Translations under genes and position numbers: made by a program
The notes under the pieces: generated by a model
Databases searched by the model: none
The model's input: only the letters and a program-made list of their open reading frames with translations
What the model was told of the DNA's origin: nothing
In this document: piece after piece, positions 44,801-56,215 of the stretch
Numbering within the stretch: position 1 is the first letter of the stretch
Layout of the letters: every line of letters starts with the position of its first letter
Assembly (NCBI GenBank): GCA_021234155.1
Contig: JAJEKV010000102.1
Span: 2,104,456-2,168,455, forward strand
Reading direction: 5' to 3'
Source: Isoetes taiwanensis
Lineage: Eukaryota > Streptophyta > Lycopodiopsida > Isoetales > Isoetaceae
DNA length: 64,000 bases

Positions 44801-47800
44801 CTATAAAAAACATATAAAATATATCCCAAGGTCTAGGACTCGCAAACAACTTGACGAACAAAATATATAACCCATAATGCGCAATGACAGAACTAAGATG
44901 CTAACTAGGGATGCAATAATGACCAAAACAATCCAAGGGATCCTCAACTTCCACAGACGAACGTGCTAGACTTGGGCAAAAAGGATAATATAGATAAAGA
45001 TGTGGTCTAGAAACAAATTCGATGTATAACCCATGATGACAGACCTAGAGAAATATGTAACAAAAGCATGTGAGCAATATCTTGCCTCTATATGAGAATA
45101 ACGAAAATCAAGAAATATATGGAGTTGTAAGGTTAGGGAGGGAGGGAAGGAGAAAGAGAGGGAGTGAAAGTCAAGAATGAGGCCGTCCAACGAGCAAAAA
45201 GAGGTTGAGAAATATACAGCGAGAAGCAAGTCGTGATTAAAAATAAAGGCAGAGTCAAGGTTGTCGAAAAGTGAGGTTATGGCCAAGGGTACTGAAGAGA
45301 TGGGTTTGAGATGGCAAATGTCGAGATGGAATGCAATGAGGGTAGCCGTATAAGCAAGTGAAGAAATTGGCAAATTAAAAACACAATGACCTGAAACATG
45401 ACAGGGTGTGCGATAATAAGGTAAAAGAGGTATATGCGAAGTGAAAATGAAAACACAATGACATCTTGTTAGTAGAGAAATCCATCAACAAAGCATGTAT
45501 ACTGGTGTTACGCAGAGAAGAAATCCAAGTATTGGTCAGGGGAAATAATGACAATATAAATGGAAAAATCTCTATCCACAAATACAATTACAAAAATCCA
45601 AAGGCTTTTTATCCAACAACAACATGTTATTACCTACGGTCATAATGACGGTCCACTAGAATAATGCTCAAATAATTATGCAAGTAAACTTCGAATGGAG
45701 AAGCCAAGGACAAATCGAAGTGCAAATAAACTAAGACTTGAGAAACGAGCGATATACGGCAAGGAACAAAATGCCCCAAATATAACACCACATGAAAGCT
45801 ACTGCAGATATCCTAGTTAATACTCACGTTGAAGGGATGTCTCAGAACAATAAGTCACCGTTTAACAAATCTACAAAATCTACAGATATCCTCAATTCAT
45901 AAGAAAAATGCAAACATAAATGAAAAAATGAAGGTTTAGCTCACCATCGGGTTGGAGCGGATATCCTTAGGATCACCCAAGTCAAAAAACAAGCCTAAAG
46001 CATGTCGCTAGTTGCTTGGAGACGACGTGGCATGCTTGTACTGGTTAAGTGGTTAAAGCCCCTGGAAAAGGCAAAGATTGTGGATCAGCCAGGGGCAAAG
46101 CGCCCGAAGAAGGTAAGAAGGTAAAAAATCTTTTCTAGGATAAGGTTGGGCCGAGTTTAGCACAAACGCTTATTTACAGGGAGGGAGAAAAGGCATCGAA
46201 TAACGAATAGAAAGGCTGGATTTGAAGCCGGCCTGCTACAGTAGCTGAATCAAAGGTCGAAACTTGCATGCATGTGCCGGTGCTAGGATGTAGGTAAATC
46301 TGCCTATCAGCGATCTCCAGGTGCTAAGGTTGGACAGAAATTATCCTGTTAAAAAGAAAGAAGAAATGCCCCTTCTGCAGGGCACAGATCAGAGAACTGA
46401 ATCATGACAAAGGACAAGGTCGGAAAGCAATCGATTGTAGTCCGGGAGCACGATCCATCTCTTGAATGTCCGGGCGATTAGGCTTTGGGATTGGATACGT
46501 GGGATTGAATAGGCGGAATTGGTCTCCATATTTTGGATTGAATCGGCTACCTCCCCCTCGATTTCTTTGGAGCCGCAAAATTATCGCGGATGTGTGGAGC
46601 GGGTTAGGCACGGGTTCGATGCGGTTTCGGCTGCGGGATATCTTGCTCAAATTTAACATGGCCTTCTAGCAAGCAAAAAGTCTGAAAATTGAGGTATGTC
46701 TAGTCCTAAGTTAACGGCTTTTGCTTCCGCGATGTGTTGTGCAAATTGAAAAGATCCCAATGCTCGCACAAAGAACATACCAAATCCAAAGATAGAGGCA
46801 CAAAACAGGGAATATATAATGCACAAAACAGTTATTGCACACACATATATAAAGTAGATCTAGTCAAACTAGATATACATCTCCCAGCGACAAATCCACA
46901 AGCACGATGTGATGAAGATGTGCCCTCTAATATTAATGCAAGATGTTAATGTTAATGAGATTGAACTGGATGCCATGAGTTTAAGTGATGCAGAACGTCG
47001 AATAGCATCGAATTATGAAGGTTGCCATTAATCTGTGGTCTATATCATGCATGCAGCTATGCATTTCGATTTCAAGAAGTGCCTGGAATATAACGCTCAC
47101 ATGTAATGCAGGATTTCTAGAGTACTCAATGGAACACATGGAAAGCCACACACCGGAAGTTTATCCAAAGACAGCTTCACCCTTTCTGACATTAACATAG
47201 ATGCTACCGCTAATGATTTGACAACTCTAATCCAACAATCAGAAAAAAGTGAAAAATGTGCAATATCGCCCATACAATATCGCCCATGTTTGATGCAGCA
47301 TAAAGCAAATAATAAGATGGCAACCATTCTGAATGCATATGCTCTATCCAGAACAATTTTGCCAGAAATAAAGGAAGCTGTGAATACTAAAAATTGCAAG
47401 GCCGTCCTGCACAAATGAAATGCACAACGCCATCCTGCACAAATGAAATTGCAAGGCCATCCTGCACAAATGAAATGCACAATGCCATCCTGCACAAATG
47501 AAATGCACAAAACTGACATCTTAATAACAAAGAAAATGTGAATCAGGGCCTCCAGAACAAAGATCTATAAATACGGCTCCAATTTCGCCGATTTTCAACA
47601 ACATGAGCAATGTGAGCGAATAAACAAACACATCAAGAGCAGTAGGAGGAAGGCACTTCTCAAACTCAGCTCGCATGCATAGATCAGAATTAGATAAGTA
47701 AAAGATGTACCTGCTAGATGGACAAGCTCATACCTACCTCTGCGCGAGTAGCAGGTAGCATAGGAACAATCCCATGCATCCATGCACGTAGCCTGTAGCA

Positions 47801-48032
47801 TAGAGAGGAAGCGTCAATGAGGAATCAGAGTGAGACAATGGCATGAGCTAGGTGGGGTAGAGGCTGGAAAGGATCAGGCAAGGTAAGCAAAAGGGTACGG
47901 AAATGGGAAGCTACGAGAAGGAAGGAAGCTGCTGTGAGAAGACGCCGATAACCGGTCCTGAAGGGGAAAGAGCCTTATATAATGGCTCGTCCCTCCCCAG
48001 AATGGCGATCCGAGGGCTCGGATCGATGCGAT
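41818..48032 (+). mobile_element. Helentron-like non-autonomous element, unit 2 (6215 bp)
   Basis: It follows unit 1 without a gap, starting with the same 38-bp 5' end (one C/T difference), and ends with the same 128-bp 3' end (47905-48032) as unit 1 (41690-41817), including hairpin GATCCGAGGGCTCGGATC at 48007-48024. Beyond these ends the interiors are unrelated. The plus strand is strikingly purine-rich over most of 42060-45600. Recurring diverged strings such as GAGGTTATGGCCAA (42225, 45272) and GTCAAGATGGGGTGCAA / GTCGAGATGGAATGCAA suggest a very old, large-period repeat. The minus-strand open frames here are hydrophobic and low-complexity and reflect base skew. No gene was accepted. Confidence 0.72.
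47401..47511. repeat. 28-bp tandem repeat, four copies
   Basis: Units starting at 47401, 47429, 47456 and 47484 each begin GCC(A/G)TCCTGCACAAATGAAA. The second lacks one base. They lie near the 3' end of unit 2. Confidence 0.92.
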
Positions 48033-48453
48033 CATCTTAACCTGAGATTTTGGGAAATATCACAAGTAACACACATGTATTATTTCTTAATGATCCAGGC
48101 ATGATCAATCCCTCACCCAGTCCACCCATATATCGTTCGCGACATGATATATGCTTATATACCAATCATCTGGTATGCACGTTGCTCTACGGCCTAGATC
48201 CCTTCAGCATCGACAAAGGGGCGGGTTCTTTCATACATATTCATTCTTTAACATCTCATTATATTTGCAAATGCAATCGTAAAGAACCAATAACAAAGTA
48301 AACATGCACAACGGAAATAACAATATAAACATGCAAGATTTTCAACAAATGATCAACAAAAAAAAAGGATGACTCCAAGAGATACTCCACAGATCCGGCT
48401 CTGGATATCCACCTAAGAATCTTCCATATGCAGTCTTGTTTGTCCCCTGCCCA
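48033..48453 (-). mobile_element. Family A LTR, 5' portion (split by insertion)
   Basis: In reverse complement it matches 14694-15085: TGGGCAGGG, ACAAGACTGCA, AGCCGGATCT, GTTGATCATTTGTTGAAAA, ACGATATA and CATTAATAACTGATACAT in diverged form. It resumes at CATCTTAACCTGAG exactly where the left half stopped. Confidence 0.85.
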
Positions 48454-48880
48454 CTCTTTCTATGATATCTCCTTAACAGTAAAAAGTTACGAGCGATGCA
48501 ACTCAATTCTGAAACTAGACTCCGAAGGCTTTCTAGAATGCTCAAGATCGCTCCATTTTGATGATTGCTCGTCAAATTATGACATTTCAAGTTTGCCCTT
48601 TTTAATACTATATGTCTTTTTTAAAATTAGAACATATCTAGATATTAAATCTATTTCAAACTTAAAGGTCCAGGATGGCCAGAATATCTTCTCTATTCTA
48701 AGATTAATATCCTATGCTATTTTCTACTCAAGTGTCTTCATTATCTTTGGAGAGAAGCCATACTTGCTCCACCACTCACTATATAGGAAATTGATATCTA
48801 CAACTATAATTTCTATGTTATTATTCCTTCCTAAGGTCTAATTTACTATTCTATTCTAAGGTCAATACTTATGTTAATTT
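48454..48880. other. No gene recognised
   Basis: An open frame (48428-48841) has no recognisable domain and starts inside the LTR. A string near 48458 (GATATCTCCTTAACAGTAAA) resembles 39818, so it is probably transposon-derived. Confidence 0.35.
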
Positions 48881-49112
48881 CTTACCCAATAACCCTCTAG
48901 GTGTACCTCAATGTTGCTGAAATCAACTATCGCATTTATAATAAGGAACTTTCGGTGATTATTGACTCTTTTCAAGAGTAGCAACAACTTCTTGAAGGCT
49001 CTCCTCATAAAATGATTGTGTACGCTGATCATCAAAACTTGAAGTATTTTTAGTTTGCTCGAACTCTCAATCATCCCCAGAATCGATGGCATACACAAGT
49101 ATTATCCCACTC

Positions 49113-49117
<5 letters not shown>

Positions 49118-49153
<36 letters not shown>

Positions 49154-49204
49154 AAGAAACGGAACTGCTTTTTTATTCATATGATAGGAAGAATTACATC
49201 AACG
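49118..49204 (-). mobile_element. 5'-truncated retroposon (probable LINE 3' end) with 14-bp target duplication
   Basis: A run of 35 T and 52 bp of sequence (GAAGAAACGGAACTGC onward) sits between two copies of ATCCCACTCATCAA (49104-49117 and 49205-49218). On the minus strand this is a short LINE- or SINE-like 3' end with a poly-A tail, inserted into the gypsy RNase H region. The long pure A tail suggests recent insertion. Confidence 0.9.
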
Positions 49205-50081
49205 ATCCCACTCATCAAATTTTGGCCTGGTGCACTCCATGGAAACCAGATGCTCTTTCTTGTAGATCTTATTTAGAACCTAAGGGAGGGGAACCAACAT
49301 TTGATTAGTAGTTCTAGGTCATTCTTGGTCCTAATGGATTTGTAGCTTTTATCCACTTCATTGTTCGAGATCCTTCATGATAGCACTATGCTAGATGCAA
49401 TTCGGATGACACTTACACTGGATTCCTTGGCTCAGGATATTCTTTTTCACCTTGGTTCGGGCTCTTCCTTGGATGCTCCACCTCAACACTGGCACGATAT
49501 TCTATATGTTCCTGATGATACTCCTCGACTTCAATTTATGTCATGATTCTCCTCTCGTTGGCCACTTTAGTATTGCCAAAACCCTAGAACTCATTGCTCG
49601 AGAAGATTGGTGGACAGGTCTTTACCACACTATCGAAATTTCTGTACGCTCGTGTGACACTTGTTGTCATGCAAAAGCTCTCAAGCATCTTGGAATGGCC
49701 TACTTTACACTTTACCAGTTCCAGTCGATCCTTGGAAAAGCATTTTAGTGGATTTCATTGTTGAGCCCCCATCTTCCTAGGACCATGATGCCATCCTTGC
49801 TGTCGTTGACTACTTCTCCAAGATGACGCATTTCATTCCTTGCAGCACCTCCATCTCCAATGAAGCCACGAGTAACCTCCATCTCCAGAGAAGTAGTCCA
49901 ACTCTATGGCTTACCAGATACCATTGTTAGTGACCGTGGACCTCAGCTTATTGCCAGCTTTTGGAAGTGTCTTATGCAACTCTTGCATGTGAAATGTTCA
50001 TCCTTTTTTGGACATCATCTAGAGACCAATGGGTAAGTGGAACGCACTAATGAGACTCTTGAGTAGTATTTATGATGCTAC

Positions 50082-50363
50082 ATCGATTACCAACAGGATG
50101 ATTGGGTTGATTGACTACCTTTGGCAGAATTTTCTTACAATAATTATATCCATATTTCTATGGCTGAGGCATCGTTCTTTGTTAATTCTAGCACTCACTC
50201 TTGATGGTCCTTCATTATCCATTATCGATTATCAATAGGATGATTGGTTTGATTGGCTACCTTTGGCAGAATTTCTTACAATAATTCTATCTATACTTCT
50301 ATGGATAAGGCACCGTTCTTTGTTAATTCTAGCACTCATTCTTGATGGTCCCTCATTGCCCCC
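50082..50363. repeat. 142-bp tandem duplication inside integrase
   Basis: ATCGATTACCAACAGGATGA (50082) and ATCGATTATCAATAGGATGA (50224) head two copies that stay alike through CTACCTTTGGCAGAATTT and CTTTGTTAATTCTAGCACTC to CTTGATGGTCC. Confidence 0.92.
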
Positions 50364-50991
50364 CGAATATGGCCCAGTGCCGAGGCCCAGCTCAAGAATC
50401 TCCACATGCTCCATGATGATCTTCACCACCATCTTCTCCAGGCCCAATCACATTATCATCATCATCATGCTGACCAAAGATCGCCAAGAATCCACCTTGC
50501 CCCCCCGCCCTTGCCTCCCCCTCTTCCATTTGCAGTTGGTCATCTTGTTTGGTTTTTGTGCTGGGACCTGTCGACAGCTTATTCCTATAACAAGCTCGAC
50601 TATTGGTGCTAGGGCCCTATTAGATCATTGATTGAATTGATAATGCTACATTTTGTTGAATCTTCCACCATCGATTCGACTTCACTCGATATTTCATGTC
50701 TCTTTGTTGGGACCATATACGGCAAATCCATTTCTAAATCGAGTATCTCTACCTCCCATTACTAGTCGAAATTGATGATCATGAAGAATTTGAAGTTCAA
50801 AATTTTTTGGACTCTGGTGTCATTTTTACTATTTGAATGGTTGTGAAGGATATTCTCCAAGTGATCGAATCTGGAAACTTGCTGAGAATCTGTTTAATGC
50901 TCCTGACAAAATTGCATAGTTCTATAACTGTTAACCAAATAAGCCAAGTTCAAATAATCTGGCTCGAACTTAAAGGCTACGAGGGGGATGG

Positions 50992-51443
50992 TGTGACGAC
51001 CACATGAATATTTTGCTCGTATGTACAAAGATGATTGTCACGCATATGCAAATAGTTGCACAAGGTAGGGTTCAAACTTGTAACTTCCTAGTTGTAAGCC
51101 TACCTATACTTCTTAACAGTATGATCTTGCTATGTTATTATATGCAAATGATTCTAGGAGGTTCAGAAACATTCTAGAACCTATGTGTGCGTGAAACTTT
51201 GCACGATCTCATCCATTGAAGTGGCACAATCTTGACCATTAGTCTAGGTATATATAAAAGACACTCATTCTTGTCGCACCATTCCAGTTCAACACCAGTC
51301 TTGATCCTTCTAAGCATCTGTCTCATATTCTTGCTTGTCTTCGAGCCATTCTATTCTTAATTCTTGATTATATGTCAGATTTTCATGCATTCCTTGCGTA
51401 TTTTTTACGTGTGTTTTCTTATTTATCGAGTAGATTCATGACA
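50992..51443 (+). mobile_element. Chromovirus 3' LTR (452 bp)
   Basis: A polypurine tract (GAGGGGGATGG) directly precedes TGTGACGACCACATG, and the block ends ATCGAGTAGATTCATGACA, giving TG...CA termini with TGTGA / TGACA near-inverted ends. A TATA-like TATATATAAAAG lies near 51247. A tRNA-like string near 51065-51105 (GGGTTCAAACTTGTAACTTC) is part of the LTR. The end matches LTR fragments at 18585-18660 and 19050-19120. Confidence 0.82.
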
Positions 51444-52720
51444 ATTAGCATTCTCAATAGTTCATGGAATGTTTTAAGGTTGTGCACTCTTTTTGGCCCG
51501 GAAGGGACAATTTTTCTTTTCTTTTCAATATGATACAACCATGTAATAACACAAAACTCCAAATATCTAGAATTATACTCTCCCTAACACCTTTTTTTGT
51601 TTGGGCGCATATTCACACGAGGGGTGACTTGGACCAGTGAATATATTCACAAGTTGTGCTCGTCTCGCTCATGGTATTCTTTGGTTAATAGTATCTTTGG
51701 CAGACTCCATAAAAATAAACTCCACTTCACATCGTTGAAAATTAATTTAGCCTTTTGCAGGTGAAGCTGTTGGACTAATTGCATCTAAATTGTAGGATGG
51801 CTATGTATGGAGTGGCACATGCTCAACACTCAATTAATAAGGTCCCTTCTGATATCTATCAATAATAATATCCAAAAAATGGTTCTTGCGCAAAATGTAT
51901 AGCTATACGGTTATTTTGTTATGGTTTTTACATGATTGTGTTGTTGTCTTCGTGTGTACATATGTTAGTAGTATTTATAGAGCACTCTTTGTATTTCTTA
52001 TATAGAAAAATATACACAATTCATAAGAATGCAATTAGAATCATATGTTATGGCACGCTACAAAATATGAAAATTCAACTTTAATACCTTCTGCTATGGA
52101 TTTTGTCCAATACCTAAGCTAATACTAGTATTGTCTTTGTTGTATTCAATGGTGGTTGATGAAATGATGGTGGATTGCTGGAAAGGGTGCAAGAGAAGTG
52201 AATTTTTTTCTCCTTTTTTGGAGCACTGAGATGAGCATACCTTGTCAGAAGATGGATGTTCACCGTGCACATATACATTTTTATCCATGAAGAGACATGG
52301 CTGAGAGGGCGTGCTTTATTTACAATACAAATTTTTTAGTGCGATGTGCAATGCATGTTGTTGTGTGACTTGTAGAAAGGAGGATGGGGAGATCATATTG
52401 CAATGCGTTTTGACGTTTTATTTTTTTGTTGGACTGATCATGTGCTTTGTCAGGAGATGGGCATTTGTAGTGCGCGTGGATATGTTATAAATGAAGAGAT
52501 ATGGTTGAGGGGACATATTGCTTTTTATCTTGTTGTGTCCATGTAAAGAGGACGGTGCAGCTCCATATACACAACGTTTGCAATATGTTTTGAAGTGTTC
52601 TTTGAAGATAGGAGGATCAATGCATCCTCTCTATTTCGTATGTGCGTGAGAGTTGTATACAACTGTCTATGTGCAAATATGTTCGTACATAGATTGAGAA
52701 CAACATGATCTAATGCACTC
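51444..52720. other. No gene recognised
   Basis: At 51599-51630 the string TGTTTGGGCGCATATTCACA closely matches the inner ends of the large inverted repeat at 56720 and 56975, so a relative of that element reaches here. The rest is AT-rich without supported features. Confidence 0.4.
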
Positions 52721-53770
52721 CTATGCAGCTATTGAAGGTCCTTGAATATGTTGATCGCATGGGCAATTGACACCTGTGAATGGTCCATGGCGGGTTCTCC
52801 AGCTTCTAGAAGAAGTCAACTCTAGAATTGCGTAGCTACATGTGCCTGATTGTGTTGTTGCATCTAGGACTCTTACTATCACAAGTTTACCATGCATCAT
52901 CTCGACTATAACTCTTGCATTCTTCTCAAGACCCTTTTCCATGTCGATGTGTTTTATGATGTGACATATCATTCTTACTTTAAGCTTGAACTCACGATTG
53001 AAAATCCCTGAGTGTGTGAAGTTGTTGAGGAAGTGGGGACTTGCATAAGGGTGGTCGTGGATGGATTTGTCTTGTTCACTGATATTGTTATAGCCATTGT
53101 ACATTTTGCTTTCCTGGACATCCTACTTACTATGTGCTCATTGAAGCCGGAGACATGCTTGTTGATTGGAGCCAGCCACAATCGATGCCCACAAATTTTT
53201 GGGTTTTGCATTAGCTGAAGATTTGTTGTGTTACGTATCGGTTGTTCCAGCCTTAATACACAGAATGCTTGCCACAATGGCGATGACTTTATGGACATTG
53301 CAATGGCCACCCTTCTTCCTTCACCCTTTAAAATGGGTGTCACTTGTCAAAAATTGACAATGTCTATCAAATGCTTGCCTTTGAAATGCCGATTGCCTTT
53401 ACATAATTGCTGCAATAGGTTATTGGAGATTTCTATATGACTACTTTATTAGCCATTGGGAACTTGTCCTATATTATGATTTTTGCATCCATCAGTAATT
53501 ATGCGTCTTGCCTCCTAGAATATGGAAGAGAGAGTGTGTTGTCCTGCCTCCTAGATGCAATAGAATTGAGAGAATTATTGTGCCACACGGGAGCACTATG
53601 TTTTGATTGTCATGTATTAGCAGGCATATGCAATTGAGAAGGAAAGTCTTTCTCATGCCAGCCTTTCCGTCTATAAAGATGGGTTGCTCGCTTTGTAGTT
53701 GTTCCAACTACTCTTGTAAGTAGGCCTATATTTCCAAATGGTTGTTGTTCAACACACTTGCCATCTGTGT
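52721..53770 (-). pseudogene. Helitron helicase (Pif1-like) remnant
   Basis: On the minus strand: a Walker A region in degenerate form (PIFIDGKAGMRKTFL near 53690-53640; consensus would be GPGGTGKT), then HLGGRTTHSLFHI (53540), SIKSSPLWQAFCVLRL (near 53290), and the C-terminal Pif1 block FLNNFTHSGIFNREFKLKV, NARVIVEMMHGKLVIVRVL (53020-52800). This order is that of the helicase half of Helitron replicases. Frameshifts occur between blocks. The Rep nuclease is not visible. Sequence to the right (to 54266) may be further upstream helicase sequence but is not readable. Confidence 0.82.
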
Positions 53771-56215
53771 TTCAGACCTTTAAGCACGATGTGTGATCGG
53801 AAAAATTGCTCAACTCATGCATCACATCCTTTGAAAGACGAGATTGTAATTATAGGGCGAATGCCTGATGTCACTCTCACGTTGCGTGAATATGTTGTTG
53901 ATTAGATGAAGACATTCAATGAATGCCACTGTCTTGTCAATTTAATTATTCTGAAGGATCATGTTATTTTCAGGTGTATGATGCCAATGGTTATAGACGC
54001 ATGGGATTTAAGTAGGAAGAAACAATCGATGAAGAATATCGTTAGATAAGGTTATATCTAAAATATAGGAAAAAATAAATAAGACAAAATAGAAAAATAT
54101 GTCGATTCCATTTTGGGTCAACACACATTGAATATATTAAGTTTTGAATCAGGATGGCCGGCATCGACTCTAGCAGAATATGATGCAGATGGAAGTGCAA
54201 GGTCTCGTATTTTAGATTTTGATTGATTATCTTCTTATCATTATATGAAGCTAACTCAATTGTCAAAACTAGATAAGGAAGAGAGAGAAAATATGTAGCA
54301 TTATAACAGGGGGTTTTTTTTGTGATTTTATACGCTTTTTGGCATGGTTTTCATATGATTTCATAGGCGTATTGCACGAGGCATACTAATCAGTACATCT
54401 AGAGTGCACCAAGTTTTTGCATGCAATTTGTGCAATTTTTTATCTCATTCTCCTCAATGGTTAAGATCGAGGAGGGCTTACAAAGCCCTCTTTTAATTCA
54501 AAAAAAATCAAGGGCTTATAATAAAGCCCTTTTCTCATGAATTGATCTGACGAGGTATTAGGGCGGTTGGGGTTTGTGGCGATTCTAAGCTGTGGTGTTG
54601 CACCCTCGGGCTTTAATTCTTCCCTCATTTCCATCCGGGTGGTCCTTACGCGAGTTTTTTTGTGTTTTTGAAGCGATTCGATCCAGGGGTAGGTCGGTTC
54701 CCCTTTTTATTTTTCCATTCGGTGTATTCCTGCAGGGATTTCTTCATGGGTCAGCACCGGGTAGATTTTTCTGCAGTTTCTTGAGGTCAGCTCAATTGTT
54801 TGAGGGGCGAGGCTAATCGATCAATCATGGAGCTCAAATTGCGCATGTGGGCAAAGCCAAATCAAGCGGCAAATGGGCCGCGAAGAGGATTTGCTAAAAG
54901 TAAGACTAAAGATTTGTATTTGTTGAATATTCTGAATCATCGCGGGATCTGGGTTTTATTTAAAATCAGGCGGTTCTCATTATGATGGGGATTTGAGATG
55001 CTTAAAGCTGAGCGGCTTGTTTCCGACACTTCACCCAAATTCCTAATCTCCCGGATGCTTTATTCATGGGCCCAATACTTAAATCTTGCTATCCAATGTA
55101 GCTCGGATACTTAAGCATCGCCCGGATGAGGTTGGACAAACCAAGTCCGTCGAGCACAAAAATCTGAATTGATGATCGATGTTCTGCGGGGTATGTGGAG
55201 CATGAAGCTATTGCCATCATGTGAAAGCTCTTGCTTCTTGTTACCTTTTGTTGATCACGAAGATTGGGGCATTCTTTGGCTCTTTGGATTAAGGAAATAA
55301 ACACCCGGGACCCCCATTTGTCTTCTCCTCCGGTCTAAGATAAAAATCTTTCGGGTTGGTCCCTCCCTTTCTTAATTACAAGTGGACTCACAAAATGCAT
55401 CTTCTTTGTTTGTGGTTCTCAATTTAAAGAGATAAATGTGAACTCAAATGCGAGTTGTTCTTCCGACTCGGTAAGGCAAAGGAAGAAGCATAAGGCAAAG
55501 CTAAATGCGAATTGTTCTTCGACTAAGTAATTACAACAGGCTAGAAGCGAGGACCAAGCTAGCGCGAGGTAAAATAAGAGCTTCAAGTTTATTAATTAAC
55601 ATAGTTTAACTTGTTAAATTGTTTTATTCATGGAGCAAGCTTCTTGAATTGTTTTCCATTTTGTAACAACGGTTCGGGCTCTTAATGTCATTTCAAATGA
55701 CAAAAGTTGGTGTCCATGCTTGGTTTTCATTGTATGCGGTTTATCTTGCACAAGGAATATGGGTCAATAGTCAGGTATGGCTTGGCCTACCACTCTTCTT
55801 GTTTTAGATCAAGACCACAAGATCGTTAGGGGAAGAACAGCGGCAAGTAATCAAGTTTCGCACAAAGCACTTGATCTTGTTTTTTGGAAGGCATTGCCTT
55901 CCCAACCCTTGTTCTAGTTGGCTTTACGGTTTTACGTTTGGTTGCACCATGCCCGGTAGTTGCAAACTTCGTGTCTGGTTGTTGGGCTGCGTAATCAAAG
56001 GTCAGGTGCCCTTAGTTTTTAAAGGCGTTGACTAAACTAGAAAGACATTAAACTAGAAAAGACATCAATGTCGGCGACATCAGCAAAGGTATATCTGCAA
56101 CCTCGTCAAACATGGGATCTCGGGATATACTGCACAGCCCGGGAAGGCTACTCTAAAGATCGGCGTGCTGCGGTTCTTTGAGAACATGCATGGGGAGGGC
56201 ATAATGCTAGACCGG
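53771..56215. other. No gene recognised; two small hairpins
   Basis: GAGGGCTTACAAAGCCCTC (54471-54489) and AAGGGCTTATAATAAAGCCC-type sequence (54512-54533) are adjacent hairpins with the same stem. Open frames at 54592-54985 are not assignable. From here rightward the sequence becomes GC-richer and single-base irregularities seem frequent. Confidence 0.45.

Larger units (their letters stand above)
48881..50991 (+). pseudogene. Ty3/gypsy chromovirus: RNase H, integrase, chromodomain
   Basis: RNase H remnant (48915-49085) has NYRIYNKELSVI, VYADHQNLKYF and LNHPQNRW. It is followed by the gypsy RPGALHGKPDALS-type linker after an 87-bp insertion. Integrase has the zinc-binding part (49560-49700: GHFSIAKTLELIAR, SCDTCCHAKAL) and core (AVVDYFSKMTHFIPC near 49800; SDRG remnant near 49930; VERTNETL near 50040). 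A 142-bp segment is tandemly duplicated inside integrase (50082-50223 and 50224-50363). The chromodomain is recognisable at 50770-50930 (EGYSPSDRIWKLAENLFNAP), placing it among chromoviruses. Stops and frameshifts are frequent. Gag, protease and reverse transcriptase are not present on this side. Confidence 0.85.

Noticed and set aside
42173-45590. Many minus-strand open frames of 60-140 codons
   Set aside because: All are hydrophobic and low-complexity, overlap one another and follow from purine-rich plus-strand composition. No domain or start context supports them.
51060-51130. tRNA-like string in the chromovirus LTR
   Set aside because: It has a T-arm-like GGGTTCAAAC, but no complete cloverleaf could be drawn, and it lies within an LTR with clear borders.
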